Shown here: positions 8,831 through 17,617 of the stretch, piece by piece | Layout: the number at the start of each line of letters is the position of its first letter | How positions within the stretch are numbered: the stretch's first letter is position 1 | NCBI GenBank assembly: GCA_019637435.1 | Contig: JAHBVO010000003.1 | Span: forward strand, 124,001-188,000 | Origin: Candidatus Obscuribacterales bacterium | GTDB lineage: Bacteria > Cyanobacteriota > Vampirovibrionia > Obscuribacterales > Obscuribacteraceae | Direction: 5' to 3' | Length of the DNA: 64,000 nucleotides | The notes under the pieces: generated by a model | The model's input: only the letters and a program-made list of their open reading frames with translations | Databases searched by the model: none | What the model was told of the DNA's origin: nothing | Position numbers and translations under genes: made by a program

Positions 8831-10291
8831 TTACTGGGAGAGGACCTTGGCCAACTTTCGAATCCCTTTGCGAATCTCATCCTCATTCAGACTGCCGATT
8901 CCCATGATGAACTCTGTTTTTCGATTTTTCGTAAGGTAGAAACCTCGGCTGCTGGTCAATCCAATCCCCGCACGAGAAGCGCGATTCAAGATCTCTGACT
9001 CGCTCAAGTTCACGCGAAACTCAACGAGAACGAAGACTCCGTTCTTATTCGGACCGATAGTGACCTTATTGCCAAAGCGCCTTTTAAGCTCTTCCACCAG
9101 AACAGTTCGACGGCTTTTGTAGAGATTGCGGAGGCGCTTCACATGGCGCTCCAGGTGACCTTCGTTTATGAAATCAACCACAGCGGCTTGCACAGGCGGA
9201 GACAATTGCTCGCTCATCAATGCACGCGCCTGTTTATAAGCAGGCACCAATTGCGGTGGCACAATCAAATAGCCCAGCGCAAGTGATGGAAACATGAGTT
9301 GGTTTAAAGTGCCTAGATAAACAACGCGCTGGTCCTTGTCGAGCGTCATCAGTGCGGGAATCGGGCGGCTCGTTCCATGATACTCGCTGTCGTAATCGTC
9401 TTCGAGAATCAGAGTGTTGTTGGTTTTCGCCCACTCCAATAATTCCAATCTCCTGGAAAGTGGGAGCGCTCCGCCGGTTGGAAACTGGCGCGTGGGCGTG
9501 ACATAAGCCATATCGACTCCGTCGTTTGTCGACGGCAGCAAGTCTGTTCTCAAACCGAATTCATCGACAGACACTGGCGTGATCCTGGCACCGAGAGCCT
9601 TCATTATGATTGGTGGAAAACCAGGATCTTCGACGACGACATTGCTTCCCTGTCCAAGATGCATTCGCGCAACCAGATCAAGTCCCTGGTTTAAACCGAA
9701 CACGGGAATAATTTGCGCCGGATCACAATCAACGCCTCGAAACCGTTTAACCAGTCCAGCAAGGGCTTGCCTCAATTCAAGCGAGCCCTGTGAATCGGAA
9801 TTGGTATCAAGCATGGTGACACTCGCGCCGCGAGCGTGCCGCCCAATCGCGCGTGCCCATTCAGTGAGGGGAAACTGATCCAGCGCCGGTCTCCAGCAAT
9901 AGAACGAAATCTCCGGCTCCTTACTCTGAGTTTCCAAAGCAGGCATCTGTGAAACAAACCGTCCGTAGTCGGACAGCGGGTAATTTGCGCCCTTGCGCGT
10001 CTTCACAGGCGAAATCTTCAAATTTGCGAGCCGCGCGTCGCCCAGCTGCGGCGATATGTACGTGCCCGAACTTCGACGCGTCTCGACATAACCCTCCTGG
10101 GCCAGCTGAAACAGACAGGTCTCGATCGTCGGTCGCGAAACACCGAGCAAACTAGCAAAGTCTCTTGCCGGCGGCAACTTATCGCCCGCCTTCAGCGATC
10201 CGTTGATAATCATTTTCGTAAGCGCATCGTACAACTGCCGATGCATCGGCGTCTCCGAATCGCGCTCCAAAACTATATTCTCAACTTTCAT
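8831..10291 (-). CDS. MocR-family regulator with a lost PLP lysine
   Basis: 486 residues from the ATG at 10291 (an in-frame GTG at 10306 is possible). Residues about 1-75 form a GntR-type winged helix (PMHRQLYDAL, GDKLPPARDFA, VSRPTIETCL, GTY). Residues about 120-486 form a fold-type-I aminotransferase domain with AQIIPVFGLNQGLDL, VEDPGFPP and ILEDDYDSEYH. MocR proteins use PLP bound to a lysine in a GTFSKTLFPSLRLGY-like motif. Here that motif reads GTLNQLMFPSLALGY: the lysine is Gln331 and the phosphate-contacting arginine is Ala338. The second MocR in the window (62516-63991) keeps Lys331 and Arg338. It therefore probably binds DNA without covalent PLP or senses another ligand. Confidence 0.85.
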   Translation of the reverse strand: MKVENIVLERDSETPMHRQLYDALTKMIINGSLKAGDKLPPARDFASLLGVSRPTIETCLFQLAQEGYVETRRSSGTYISPQLGDARLANLKISPVKTRKGANYPLSDYGRFVSQMPALETQSKEPEISFYCWRPALDQFPLTEWARAIGRHARGASVTMLDTNSDSQGSLELRQALAGLVKRFRGVDCDPAQIIPVFGLNQGLDLVARMHLGQGSNVVVEDPGFPPIIMKALGARITPVSVDEFGLRTDLLPSTNDGVDMAYVTPTRQFPTGGALPLSRRLELLEWAKTNNTLILEDDYDSEYHGTSRPIPALMTLDKDQRVVYLGTLNQLMFPSLALGYLIVPPQLVPAYKQARALMSEQLSPPVQAAVVDFINEGHLERHVKRLRNLYKSRRTVLVEELKRRFGNKVTIGPNKNGVFVLVEFRVNLSESEILNRASRAGIGLTSSRGFYLTKNRKTEFIMGIGSLNEDEIRKGIRKLAKVLSQ

Positions 10292-10326
10292 CCCGCTATC
10301 ATACACCCGCCCGCCCCCAAATCCCC

Positions 10327-11250
10327 CTACTATACTCTATCATTTCTTCCAAGCCCCGAAACGAAGCGCCAGCAAGTATCTCGCCACCTTACCCCATTGC
10401 TTCGAAAACTTTTGTCTACGAGCCATTGCCGGAATTTCAAAAATGCGTCATACCCACAGCGACAAGCATGGACTAAACCGCTTTCGACTACCTCGAAAAC
10501 CTCTACTATCTCTTGTCGCCCCCCCCCTGTACTTTCGAAACGGTCTGCCAGCAAGACTCTCCCCACCTACCCCACCGCTTCGAAGACTTTTGTCTACGAG
10601 CCATTGCCGGATTTCGGCAAATGCCTCATACCCACAGCGACAAGCATGGACTAAACCGCTTTCGACTACCTCGAAAACCTCTACTATCTCTTGTCGCGCC
10701 CCTGTGCTTTCGAAACGGTCTGCCAGCAAGACTCTCCCCACCTACCCCACCGCTTCGAAGACTTTTGTCTACGAGCCATTGCCGGATTTCGGCAAATGCG
10801 TCAATACCCACAGCGACAAGCATGGACTAAACCGCTTTCGCCTACCTCAAAGACCTCTACTATCTCTTGTCGCGCCCATATAGTTTCGAAACGACATGCC
10901 AGCAAGACTCTCCCCACCTTACCCCACCGCTACGAAAACTTTTGTCTACGAGCCATTGCCGGATTTCGGCAAATGCGTCATACCCAAAGCGACAAGCATG
11001 GACTAAACCGCTTTCGACCACCTCGAAAACCTCTACTATCTCTTGTCGCGCCCCTGTGCTTTCGAAACGGTCTGCCAGCAAGACTCTCCCCACCTACCCC
11101 ACCGCATCGAAGACTTTTGTCTACGAGCCATTGCCGGAATTTCAAAAATGCGTCATACCCACAGCGACAAGCATGGACTAAACCGCTTTCGACTAACTCA
11201 ACACTTCCGAAACGCACACTGGTAGAGACTTCCGGTCACCTCTACTACAT
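10327..11250 (+). repeat. Tandem array of five ~176-bp units of the CTACTATA/TTGTCTA element
   Basis: Five near-identical units start with CTACTAT at 10327, 10503, 10681, 10857 and 11033 (spacings 176, 178, 176, 176). A diverged terminal CTACTACAT stands at 11242. Each unit carries a palindromic core starting TTTGTCTACG at 10411, 10589, 10764, 10941 and 11116, then GCCATTGCCGGATTTCGGCA, ATGCGTCATACCCA and GCGACAAG. Units 1 and 5 share the variant GGAATTTCAAAAATG, while units 2-4 read GGATTTCGGCAAATG. There are no unique spacers, so it is not a CRISPR array. Period and indels shift the reading frame, so the open frames across it are not genes. Confidence 0.9.
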
Positions 11251-11270
11251 CATGTCATTTGGGAAGAGTT

Positions 11271-11328
11271 TTTTTAAAAAAAAGAAAAAGGCGGGAAGAT
11301 GGGCTCGGTTAGAAGTCCATCTTCCGCC
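11271..11328 (-). terminator. Intrinsic terminator of the SDR operon
   Basis: Stem 11290-11302 / 11317-11328 (GGCGGGAAGATGG / CCATCTTCCGCC, one bulge) followed on the minus strand by an uninterrupted pyrimidine/T-rich run (11271-11289). It lies 13 bp after the SDR stop codon. Confidence 0.85.
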
Positions 11329-11340
11329 TCGGTCCTCGGT

Positions 11341-12162
11341 TTAGTCGAGGAAATAATCACGGTGCAGCGGTTGAGTCGGGTCGACCGCGTACTTCGCGAA
11401 ATCGGTGACGCCGGACTTCTTCAGGACTTCCGAGTCGATGAAGAAATTGCCGTTCGTGTCCTTCGCCGGCTGGGTCAGGATCCAGTAGGCCGCGTCGGCA
11501 ACGATTGCCGGCAAGCGGCATCCCTTCACGGTGTCGTCACCGCCCAGCAAGTTGCGAACCGCAGCGGTCGCGATCGCTGTTTCAGGCCAAAGAGAGTTGA
11601 CGCCAACACCCTTGTCCGCGAACTCTTCGGCCATACCGAGCGTGCACATGCTCATGCCGTACTTCGCCATGGTGTACGCGACGTGGTTCTTGAACCACTT
11701 CTTGTCCATGTTGAGCGGCGGCGACATATTGAGGATGTGCGGATTGGTCGCCTTCAGCAAATGCGGCAACGCCAGGCGAGACATGAGGAATGTGCCGCCG
11801 ACGTTGATTTCATGCATCAGCCGATAGCGCTTCAGGTCGGTGGCGAGCGTGCCCGTCAAGCTGATCGCCGAGGCGTTGTTGACGAGAACATCGATGCCAC
11901 CAAAGTCGGTGACAACCTTCGTGATGGCCGCTGCGACCTGGTCTTCGAAACGGATGTCGCACTGGATCGCCAGAGCTTGTCCACCAGCCGTTTTGACGTC
12001 ATCTGCTGCGGTGTGAATCGTACCGGGCAGCTTCGGATTGGCATCGGCGGTCTTGGCGAGAATGGCGACTTTCGCACCGTCTTGTGCGGCGCGAACAGCG
12101 ATGGCGTGACCGATTCCGCGGGACGCTCCCGTGATAACGATCACTTTGTCTTTCAGAGACAT
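11341..12162 (-). CDS. Short-chain dehydrogenase/reductase, HSDL2-like
   Basis: 273 residues, classical SDR length. GAGGTT stands 6 bp before the ATG. The Rossmann glycine motif TGASRGIG is at 11-18, followed by NNAS and the catalytic Tyr-Lys pair in YTMAKYG. The usual catalytic serine lies in NMSPPLN, and the C-terminal WPETAIATAA segment matches the hydroxysteroid-dehydrogenase-like-2 subgroup rather than FabG. It is expected to catalyse NAD(P)-dependent oxidoreduction of a hydroxyl or keto group on a lipid-like substrate; the substrate is unknown. Last gene of the minus-strand run 17240-11341, followed at once by a strong terminator. Confidence 0.9.
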   Translation of the reverse strand: MSLKDKVIVITGASRGIGHAIAVRAAQDGAKVAILAKTADANPKLPGTIHTAADDVKTAGGQALAIQCDIRFEDQVAAAITKVVTDFGGIDVLVNNASAISLTGTLATDLKRYRLMHEINVGGTFLMSRLALPHLLKATNPHILNMSPPLNMDKKWFKNHVAYTMAKYGMSMCTLGMAEEFADKGVGVNSLWPETAIATAAVRNLLGGDDTVKGCRLPAIVADAAYWILTQPAKDTNGNFFIDSEVLKKSGVTDFAKYAVDPTQPLHRDYFLD

Positions 12163-12200
12163 ACTTGAACCTCGAGGTCAGTCATCTGCAATAAACAGTC

Positions 12201-12263
12201 GGCTCGGTCGCAGCACACGCCACGATCGAGCCTCGCCCGCCGGCAGCACGACGCCACCGGCGG
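12201..12263 (-). terminator. Two adjacent GC-rich hairpins between the small helical gene and the SDR gene
   Basis: GGCTCG (12201-12206) / CGAGCC (12227-12232) and CCGCCGG (12237-12243) / CCGGCGG (12257-12263). No T-run follows on the minus strand. They may attenuate transcription or protect the upstream mRNA end rather than stop transcription. Confidence 0.35.
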
Positions 12264-12313
12264 ACAAAGGCAGTCAAATCGACGGGTACTTGCGCACCCG
12301 AACAAGCGCGAGC

Positions 12314-12745
12314 TTACTTGTAGTAAAGCTCGCCGTGAACGATCTCGCGACCGTTCAGGTCTTCGTCACCTTCGAGGACGCGTTCGGCGCGTGCCACCAG
12401 ATCCAGTGCCATCGTGGTGAGGGCATTCTGGCTGGCGATGCGGGCCGTCGCCATCGCTTCGAAGTTGGTGAACACGAGCCCGGCGGAGCGAGCGAGGAAC
12501 TCCTCGACCGTCGCCTGCAGCCCTTCGGACCCCGCGTCCTTCAGCTCCACACCGACCTGTTTGGTGGCGCGTTCGGCAAGCTCGCGAGCCTGCGCGGCGA
12601 GAATGGCGCAGAAGATGCGCGTGGAGTGGTTGAGCGAGGAGTACGGCCACTTGTCCGACTGCGCGTTGGCGATGACGACAGCGGCGCGTTCGGTCACTTG
12701 AACGGCCAGCTTGATGCGACCGTTGATTTGGGTGATTTCGTTCAT
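12314..12745 (-). CDS. Small helical protein of unknown function
   Basis: 143 residues from the ATG at 12745, with GGAG 5 bp upstream. Nearly all residues fall in predicted helix, Ala-rich with regular hydrophobic spacing (LAAQARELAERATKQVG, ALTTMALDLVARAERVLEG). No cysteines form a motif, and there is no signal peptide or membrane span. The composition recalls phasins or other coat-like helical proteins, but no family is recognised. It lies 57 bp after the S8-like protease gene and 151 bp before the SDR gene, in the same run. Confidence 0.65.
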   Translation of the reverse strand: MNEITQINGRIKLAVQVTERAAVVIANAQSDKWPYSSLNHSTRIFCAILAAQARELAERATKQVGVELKDAGSEGLQATVEEFLARSAGLVFTNFEAMATARIASQNALTTMALDLVARAERVLEGDEDLNGREIVHGELYYK

Positions 12746-12802
12746 GAGAACTCCAGTCAATTACGTTGTCTGTGTTTGCGAATTTGCAGTGAATAAAACA
12801 GA

Positions 12803-13933
12803 TTACGCCGCGTTTTTGTTGCTCAGCTTATCGCGAACCGCCACCACATCCAGTGCCGGGTCCTCGTTGAGCATTTGCGCGACTTGCGCTGCCACCTCGG
12901 GCAGGCGAAAGCTGATCGGACCAGCGCCATCGATCAAAACCTCCGGCTTGGCACCGGGCTCGTTTTGATTTTCGGCATACTCGCCCGATTTCAACCCGAC
13001 CGCAATCACGTGCGGAAAGATCGCCGGTTCGGCGATCGACATCACATCTTTGTGGTCGAGAAAAACCGCGTCAGCCTCACTCTGCACCACCCAGCCGTCG
13101 AAGCGATAATTCGAGTGAACTCCACCGAAATCGCTCCCGTCTTTGAAGAAACGACTGACTCGGAAGAGAACCTGACCAGCTCCGGGAACATTGATGCTGA
13201 CCTGCTTTCGGTTGTTCCAGAGATTCGGCGCCAGGTGGTCGCTCATCTCACGACTGATCAGGTGTCCGTTGAGGAAAACCTCCATCGCCCAGTCGCTCGA
13301 TTCCGGAGCGGCGGCATCAGCAGCGCACCACAGGTTGTACATCGTGGGACCGCCTTGAACCGCGCGCAGCTCGGTCGTCTCGCCCGGATGAGTGGACCAG
13401 GATGCGTGAATTGCAGCGCCACTACCGGCGGCGGCACCAGCCAGAACAATGTGCCCAGGCTTACCTGCGCCAGTTTCCTGCGCGAGACTGTGCGACTCCC
13501 AACCGGTGCCATCCATGGCATGAGTGTATCCGCCGAACGAAAGATTGGCTACCGAAGCCAATCCTCGTTCGCGACAGATCGCCACAGCCGTGCGGTACGC
13601 CTCGGTCCAACCGGGCTTGACCTGCCGGCCGTGAGCGAAGACGGTTCTGACCAGCCGAACGTTTTGATTATATGCACGCACGAGAACAACCGGAAGGTCC
13701 GGGTTCACGCCGAGCAGACTCTGCAAAACGAGCGAGCCATGATTGAGGTCATCGCGAGCAACAATGCCGAGTTCATCGGCATTGCGCTCCATGGTCAAGT
13801 ATGGCGAATCTTCAGTGCCAGTCGCGACGCGGCACGTGTCCACGTCCAACGCAGCGATGATCTTCCCCGCCGCCTGCAGCGAAGACCGTGAGAAGCCGGT
13901 ATCGATGATGATTACGGCAGTTTTGTCTCTCAC
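12803..13933 (-). CDS. Divergent subtilisin-like (S8) protease, apparently cytoplasmic
   Basis: 376 residues; the start is GTG (13933), supported by AGTAGGAGG 5 bp upstream. Subtilase landmarks in order: Asp11 in VIIIDTGFS, His65 in DLNHGSLV, NLSFGG in the middle, and Ser341 in GPISFRLPEVAAQVAQML in place of GTSMAAPHVAG. The Asn that normally completes the oxyanion hole (AAGN-x-G) is not obvious; the matching stretch reads LAGAAAGSG. There is no signal peptide and no propeptide. An insertion at about 190-270 looks like a beta-rich domain. Possible intracellular protease or inactive relative. Neighbours 51-57 bp away on the same strand suggest co-transcription with the phosphoesterase gene. 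Confidence 0.7.
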   Translation of the reverse strand: MRDKTAVIIIDTGFSRSSLQAAGKIIAALDVDTCRVATGTEDSPYLTMERNADELGIVARDDLNHGSLVLQSLLGVNPDLPVVLVRAYNQNVRLVRTVFAHGRQVKPGWTEAYRTAVAICRERGLASVANLSFGGYTHAMDGTGWESHSLAQETGAGKPGHIVLAGAAAGSGAAIHASWSTHPGETTELRAVQGGPTMYNLWCAADAAAPESSDWAMEVFLNGHLISREMSDHLAPNLWNNRKQVSINVPGAGQVLFRVSRFFKDGSDFGGVHSNYRFDGWVVQSEADAVFLDHKDVMSIAEPAIFPHVIAVGLKSGEYAENQNEPGAKPEVLIDGAGPISFRLPEVAAQVAQMLNEDPALDVVAVRDKLSNKNAA

Positions 13934-13984
13934 AAGACCTCCTACTCCTGTTTCCAGGAAAGTTAGAGAGACCGGCAGCCCGCC

Positions 13985-15757
13985 TCACTTCGTGATGACG
14001 AACTTATCGATCTCTTTACCGCTCATGTCGATTTGCCTGAGCGTTGCTGTACCCCCATCGATGTCGCAGACCGTGAAGGAATGCCGATCGCCGATGAGTT
14101 TGTGAGTAAACGGTTTCCAATCTTCCGTCCGCCAGTGAATGCCGGAAGGATCGAGCTTGGCGCCGCCAGCGCCCGTGGTGACGTAGATGACGCCGTCGGG
14201 CTTGGTGACGGTTTCGCCATCGTAGGTTTTGTCGAGAGCGAATTCGCCGCCAACATAGCCGTCCTTGTCGATCACCGAACCGTCAGGCTGCACATCCACC
14301 TTGAACTTCAGCGGGTAGCTGCGCTCGTAGTAGTGGCAGTGACCGTTGAAAACAACGTCCACACCGTACTGCTGAAACATCTCGGCGAGGAGTCGCATAC
14401 GCTTCTCCTGACCGTGTTTCGGGTTGGACGAAAAACCAGGTTGATGGAAGTTGACGAACTTCCATTTGTACGACTGCGCACCGGCGAGCTCCTGCTCAAC
14501 CCAGTCGCGAAGCTCCTTGAGCGTCCAGTCCATGTAAGCGTTCGCATCCAGCACCAGCCAGAAAACGTCGCCGTTCGGGAACGAGTAGTTGCCCATGCGC
14601 GGAAACCGCTCGCCTGCCACTGCGAGAAACCGCTTGATGCGCTCCTCGGTACCGCGAAGCTCGGGAATGTTCTTCGAAGCGCGCGGGTCGACGAGCGGGC
14701 CATTGAGCGGCAGCGACCAGTACATGAAGTGCGCGTGCAGGTCGGGGTAGACGTCGATGAGCGGCGTCAGGAACCACTCCGTCTTGCCGACGCAATGATT
14801 GCCCAGGGAGGTGAACGTGAGGACCTCCGAGAGGAGCGGCGCGCCGACTCCCGGTTCAACCACGCGTGAGTTGTAGACAGGCAGAAAGCGCCTCAAATAC
14901 TCCGAAGCGCGACCGTGCATGTAGACGACGTCACCGGTAATGCAGAGCAGGTCCGGCTTGAAGTCGGTGTAAATCCGGTGCGCAATTCGAGTCGATTCGA
15001 CCGAACCGTTACCGGTGTCACCGACGATCACAATCCGGTGAGGCGTGTCCTTCGGCAGACGAGCACGAGACTCGGCTTCGAAGACGATTTTGCCGCCTTG
15101 CGTCACCCAGTACTTGAACTTCTCGCCGGGCTTGAGACCGCTGACCGTGAAGGCGAGCCGGCGATGCGGCGGGACACCCTCCAGACAGACCGACGAAGCG
15201 ACCGGCTCCGACACGGCAAGCTGCCGGTCAGAGAAAGCTCCGACAGTGAAACCATGCTGGTCCGGGTGCGGGAAGAACAGGATCTCAACGCAGTCGAGCC
15301 GCGTCTCATCCCTGCCGATCTGCACCATGGGCGGGACCATGAAGGGCCCTTCCGGTCGCGTCCAGACCGGGACAGGAACCGGCGGTTCTGTATCCGCCTC
15401 ATTTTTCTCCGGCTTGTCCGGCGAATCGTGATACACGACGTCACCACCGGCAGTGCGCGACTCAGCGGAACGCGAGACGCCGTCAGCGGAACGCTTCGGA
15501 CGCGGTCGACCATCAGGGAAATGGGTCGCGGTGCCAGTCGGCTCGCGCCATTTCGAAAAATCAGGACAGCCGCAGGTCTCATGACCGGAGCCATCCGACT
15601 TGCTAGAAGTATCCGTGGAATGATCGCGGGTGCTGCCGCCTCCGTCGGAACCGGTCTTGGAACCGGTTCCGGATTTCCGAGTCTTTCTCCAGACCCAGAA
15701 CAGGAAAGCAGCGTTGCCCACGAGAAGCAAGATGTAGAGGGCGATGCTTTTGCCCAT
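13985..15757 (-). CDS. Membrane-anchored calcineurin-like phosphoesterase (purple-acid-phosphatase type)
   Basis: 590 residues from the ATG at 15757, chosen for GAGGAG upstream and the membrane anchor at residues 4-22. A low-complexity Ser/Gly/Asp linker (about 28-130) leads to an Ig/Fn3-like N-domain (about 140-235), then the metallophosphatase domain: Asp247 in VIVGDTGN, Asp276 in CITGDVVY, Asn320-His321 in SLGNHC, a later NFHQPG and GHCHYYERSYP. These are the five metal-binding motifs of purple acid phosphatases. Probably faces the periplasm or cell surface and releases phosphate from esters. It sits between CNNM (118 bp) and the S8-like protease (51 bp) genes. Confidence 0.85.
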   Translation of the reverse strand: MGKSIALYILLLVGNAAFLFWVWRKTRKSGTGSKTGSDGGGSTRDHSTDTSSKSDGSGHETCGCPDFSKWREPTGTATHFPDGRPRPKRSADGVSRSAESRTAGGDVVYHDSPDKPEKNEADTEPPVPVPVWTRPEGPFMVPPMVQIGRDETRLDCVEILFFPHPDQHGFTVGAFSDRQLAVSEPVASSVCLEGVPPHRRLAFTVSGLKPGEKFKYWVTQGGKIVFEAESRARLPKDTPHRIVIVGDTGNGSVESTRIAHRIYTDFKPDLLCITGDVVYMHGRASEYLRRFLPVYNSRVVEPGVGAPLLSEVLTFTSLGNHCVGKTEWFLTPLIDVYPDLHAHFMYWSLPLNGPLVDPRASKNIPELRGTEERIKRFLAVAGERFPRMGNYSFPNGDVFWLVLDANAYMDWTLKELRDWVEQELAGAQSYKWKFVNFHQPGFSSNPKHGQEKRMRLLAEMFQQYGVDVVFNGHCHYYERSYPLKFKVDVQPDGSVIDKDGYVGGEFALDKTYDGETVTKPDGVIYVTTGAGGAKLDPSGIHWRTEDWKPFTHKLIGDRHSFTVCDIDGGTATLRQIDMSGKEIDKFVITK

Positions 15758-15875
15758 AGCGTATTTCTCCTCGTCAGCAAAGCGGCACGACATGAGTCGT
15801 TGCCGTCTCATGCATGCGGTTAGTGAGAGTGAGGCGCCGATTCGGGGAGCCACCACCAGCGGTGACAACTCCAAC

Positions 15876-17240
15876 CTACGAGATGGATGCCTGCACTTTG
15901 ACTTCGAGCGAAGTAATCGTCTGGCCTTCCTTGTCGAGAACCGTCAAGGTATAGCCGGACAGCGAGATTGAGTCGCCGATTTTGGGCGTGCGCCCGAACT
16001 TCTCGACGAACGTGCCGGCAAGCGTGATGTTGTAGCCGTCGAATTCGAGCACTCTGGTCGAAACCTTGCTGAACTCGAACAGCGTCACACCACCGGCGAC
16101 TTTCCAGGTGTTCTCCCCGGTTTTGACAATGTCGCGCTGCGGCTTGTCGTACTCGTCCCAGATGTCGCCGACCAGCTGTTCCAGCAGGTCTTCGAGGCAT
16201 ACTATGCCGATAGTATTGCCGAACTCGTCGGCAACCATCACCATCGAAAGCCGCTTGGCGCGCATGTCTTCCAGAAGAGTGCTGGCTTTCATCGTGTCGG
16301 GCACGAAGTGAGCCTGACGAAGCAGATGCGACAGATTGAACGACTCTTGCAACGCTGTCGGGACCGCTTTGGCACCACCTCCGGAGGCAGCGAACCGGCT
16401 GAACCAGACGTCGAAGAGGTCCTTGGTGCCAAGGATACCAACGACTTTGTTATCGAGCGAATCGAAGACCGGCAACTTGCCGTGCTTCGTCTCCACGACA
16501 ACACGCATCACCTGCGCGAGCGTAAAGTCGTTTCGAAGGTACTGGACCTGTGTCTTTGGACGCATCACGTCGCGCACGGTGAGCGCACGAAGTTCTAGCG
16601 CACTGACCAGAAGGTCCGATTCCTGCTTGCCGAGAGTCCCTGCCTTAGCGCTTTCCTCCACCATGATTTGGAATTCACGCGCGGAAGGATGACGCTGTTC
16701 CTCCTTCTCGTTCTCGAACCCCATGACGCGAATCGCAAGATTCGACAAGAAGTTCATGACCGAGAGGAAAGGGCTGGTCAGTCTGCAGAACAAACGGAAC
16801 GGCAATCCGAGCCGCAGCAACGTCTTCTCCGGAAAACGAATCCCGATGAACTTCGGGACCTGCTCTCCGATGATGATATGCGCGCCGCTCAATAGCGTGA
16901 ACGTCAGCACCAGACCGACCAGATGCGGCACATGCGCGTGCTCGAAACCTGGTATCGCATTCAGTGCCATCTCCAGCGCCGCCGAGACAGCCTTCTCACC
17001 CATCGCGCCTACGACGAGGCTGGCGAGCGTGATGCCCAGCTGGGCGCCGGCGATACTGTTTTCGATGTCCTTCTGCAGCGCAGCCAACATGGGCGCGCCA
17101 TAGGCACCAGACTTGACCATCTCCTGAACGCGACTCTTGCGAAGCCGAATAACAGCGAACTCGGCAGCCACGAACAGACCATTGGCGATGATGAACAGCG
17201 CCACAATGCCAAGCCACATGAAAATAGAGCCCGTGCTCAT
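15876..17240 (-). CDS. CNNM/HlyC-CorC family membrane protein with CBS pair
   Basis: 454 residues; GGAGACTAC precedes the ATG. Residues 1-200 form the DUF21/CNNM transmembrane domain (hydrophobic segments near 5-27, 60-82, 100-125, 130-155; GEQVPKFIGIRFPE conserved). Residues about 215-345 form two CBS domains (VRDVMRPKTQ, VVGILGTKDL, VADEFGNTIGIVCLEDLLEQLVGDIWDEYD). Residues about 360-450 form the CorC/HlyC C-terminal domain. Family members take part in Mg2+/Na+ or Co2+ transport or tolerance; older haemolysin labels are misleading. Likely first gene of the minus-strand operon ending at 11341. Confidence 0.92.
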   Translation of the reverse strand: MSTGSIFMWLGIVALFIIANGLFVAAEFAVIRLRKSRVQEMVKSGAYGAPMLAALQKDIENSIAGAQLGITLASLVVGAMGEKAVSAALEMALNAIPGFEHAHVPHLVGLVLTFTLLSGAHIIIGEQVPKFIGIRFPEKTLLRLGLPFRLFCRLTSPFLSVMNFLSNLAIRVMGFENEKEEQRHPSAREFQIMVEESAKAGTLGKQESDLLVSALELRALTVRDVMRPKTQVQYLRNDFTLAQVMRVVVETKHGKLPVFDSLDNKVVGILGTKDLFDVWFSRFAASGGGAKAVPTALQESFNLSHLLRQAHFVPDTMKASTLLEDMRAKRLSMVMVADEFGNTIGIVCLEDLLEQLVGDIWDEYDKPQRDIVKTGENTWKVAGGVTLFEFSKVSTRVLEFDGYNITLAGTFVEKFGRTPKIGDSISLSGYTLTVLDKEGQTITSLEVKVQASIS

Positions 17241-17617
17241 GTAGTCTCCAAGGTGTTACTCGGGCGTGGCAAGCGGTTTTACATCAACCGGACATCCACT
17301 CCCGTCAACATGAAGAACACTCGATCATCGTCACTGCTCGCTGGAAGCATTAGAGATCGAGGTATTCGTAGAAATAATCGGTTCTCTGAGTAGAGATTCA
17401 GTCCAGCGTTTAGAAAAAACAAGCGTGGTAAATCTAATAGCTCTCTAGCGGCTATATCAACAGCTACGTAGAATCTGATCATAAGTGCTTTATAAGAAAG
17501 CGTCCGGGAGGTAACAACCTCACGCAGTTAGTACTAACTTTTTCTGTGTTAATGCTAATCTGACTGATCTTCCCGGCGGCCGGCCAAACAGTCGGGAGAT
17601 TATCGATCAGGAGACTT
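17241..17617. other. Divergent intergenic region
   Basis: It separates the minus-strand CNNM operon from the plus-strand HDAC-like gene and must hold both promoters. No consensus -35/-10 pair or small gene was convincing. Confidence 0.5.

Noticed and set aside
10327..11250. CRISPR array
   Set aside because: Repeats are about 176 bp and contiguous, with no short repeat plus unique spacer pattern, and no cas gene is present.
10203..11344. Several open frames of 60-226 codons on both strands across the tandem array
   Set aside because: They arise from repeated sequence; the ~176-bp period changes frame at each unit and none has a ribosome binding site.
17279..17482. 67-codon minus-strand frame in the CNNM/HDAC gap
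   Set aside because: No Shine-Dalgarno and no domain; lies in a promoter region.
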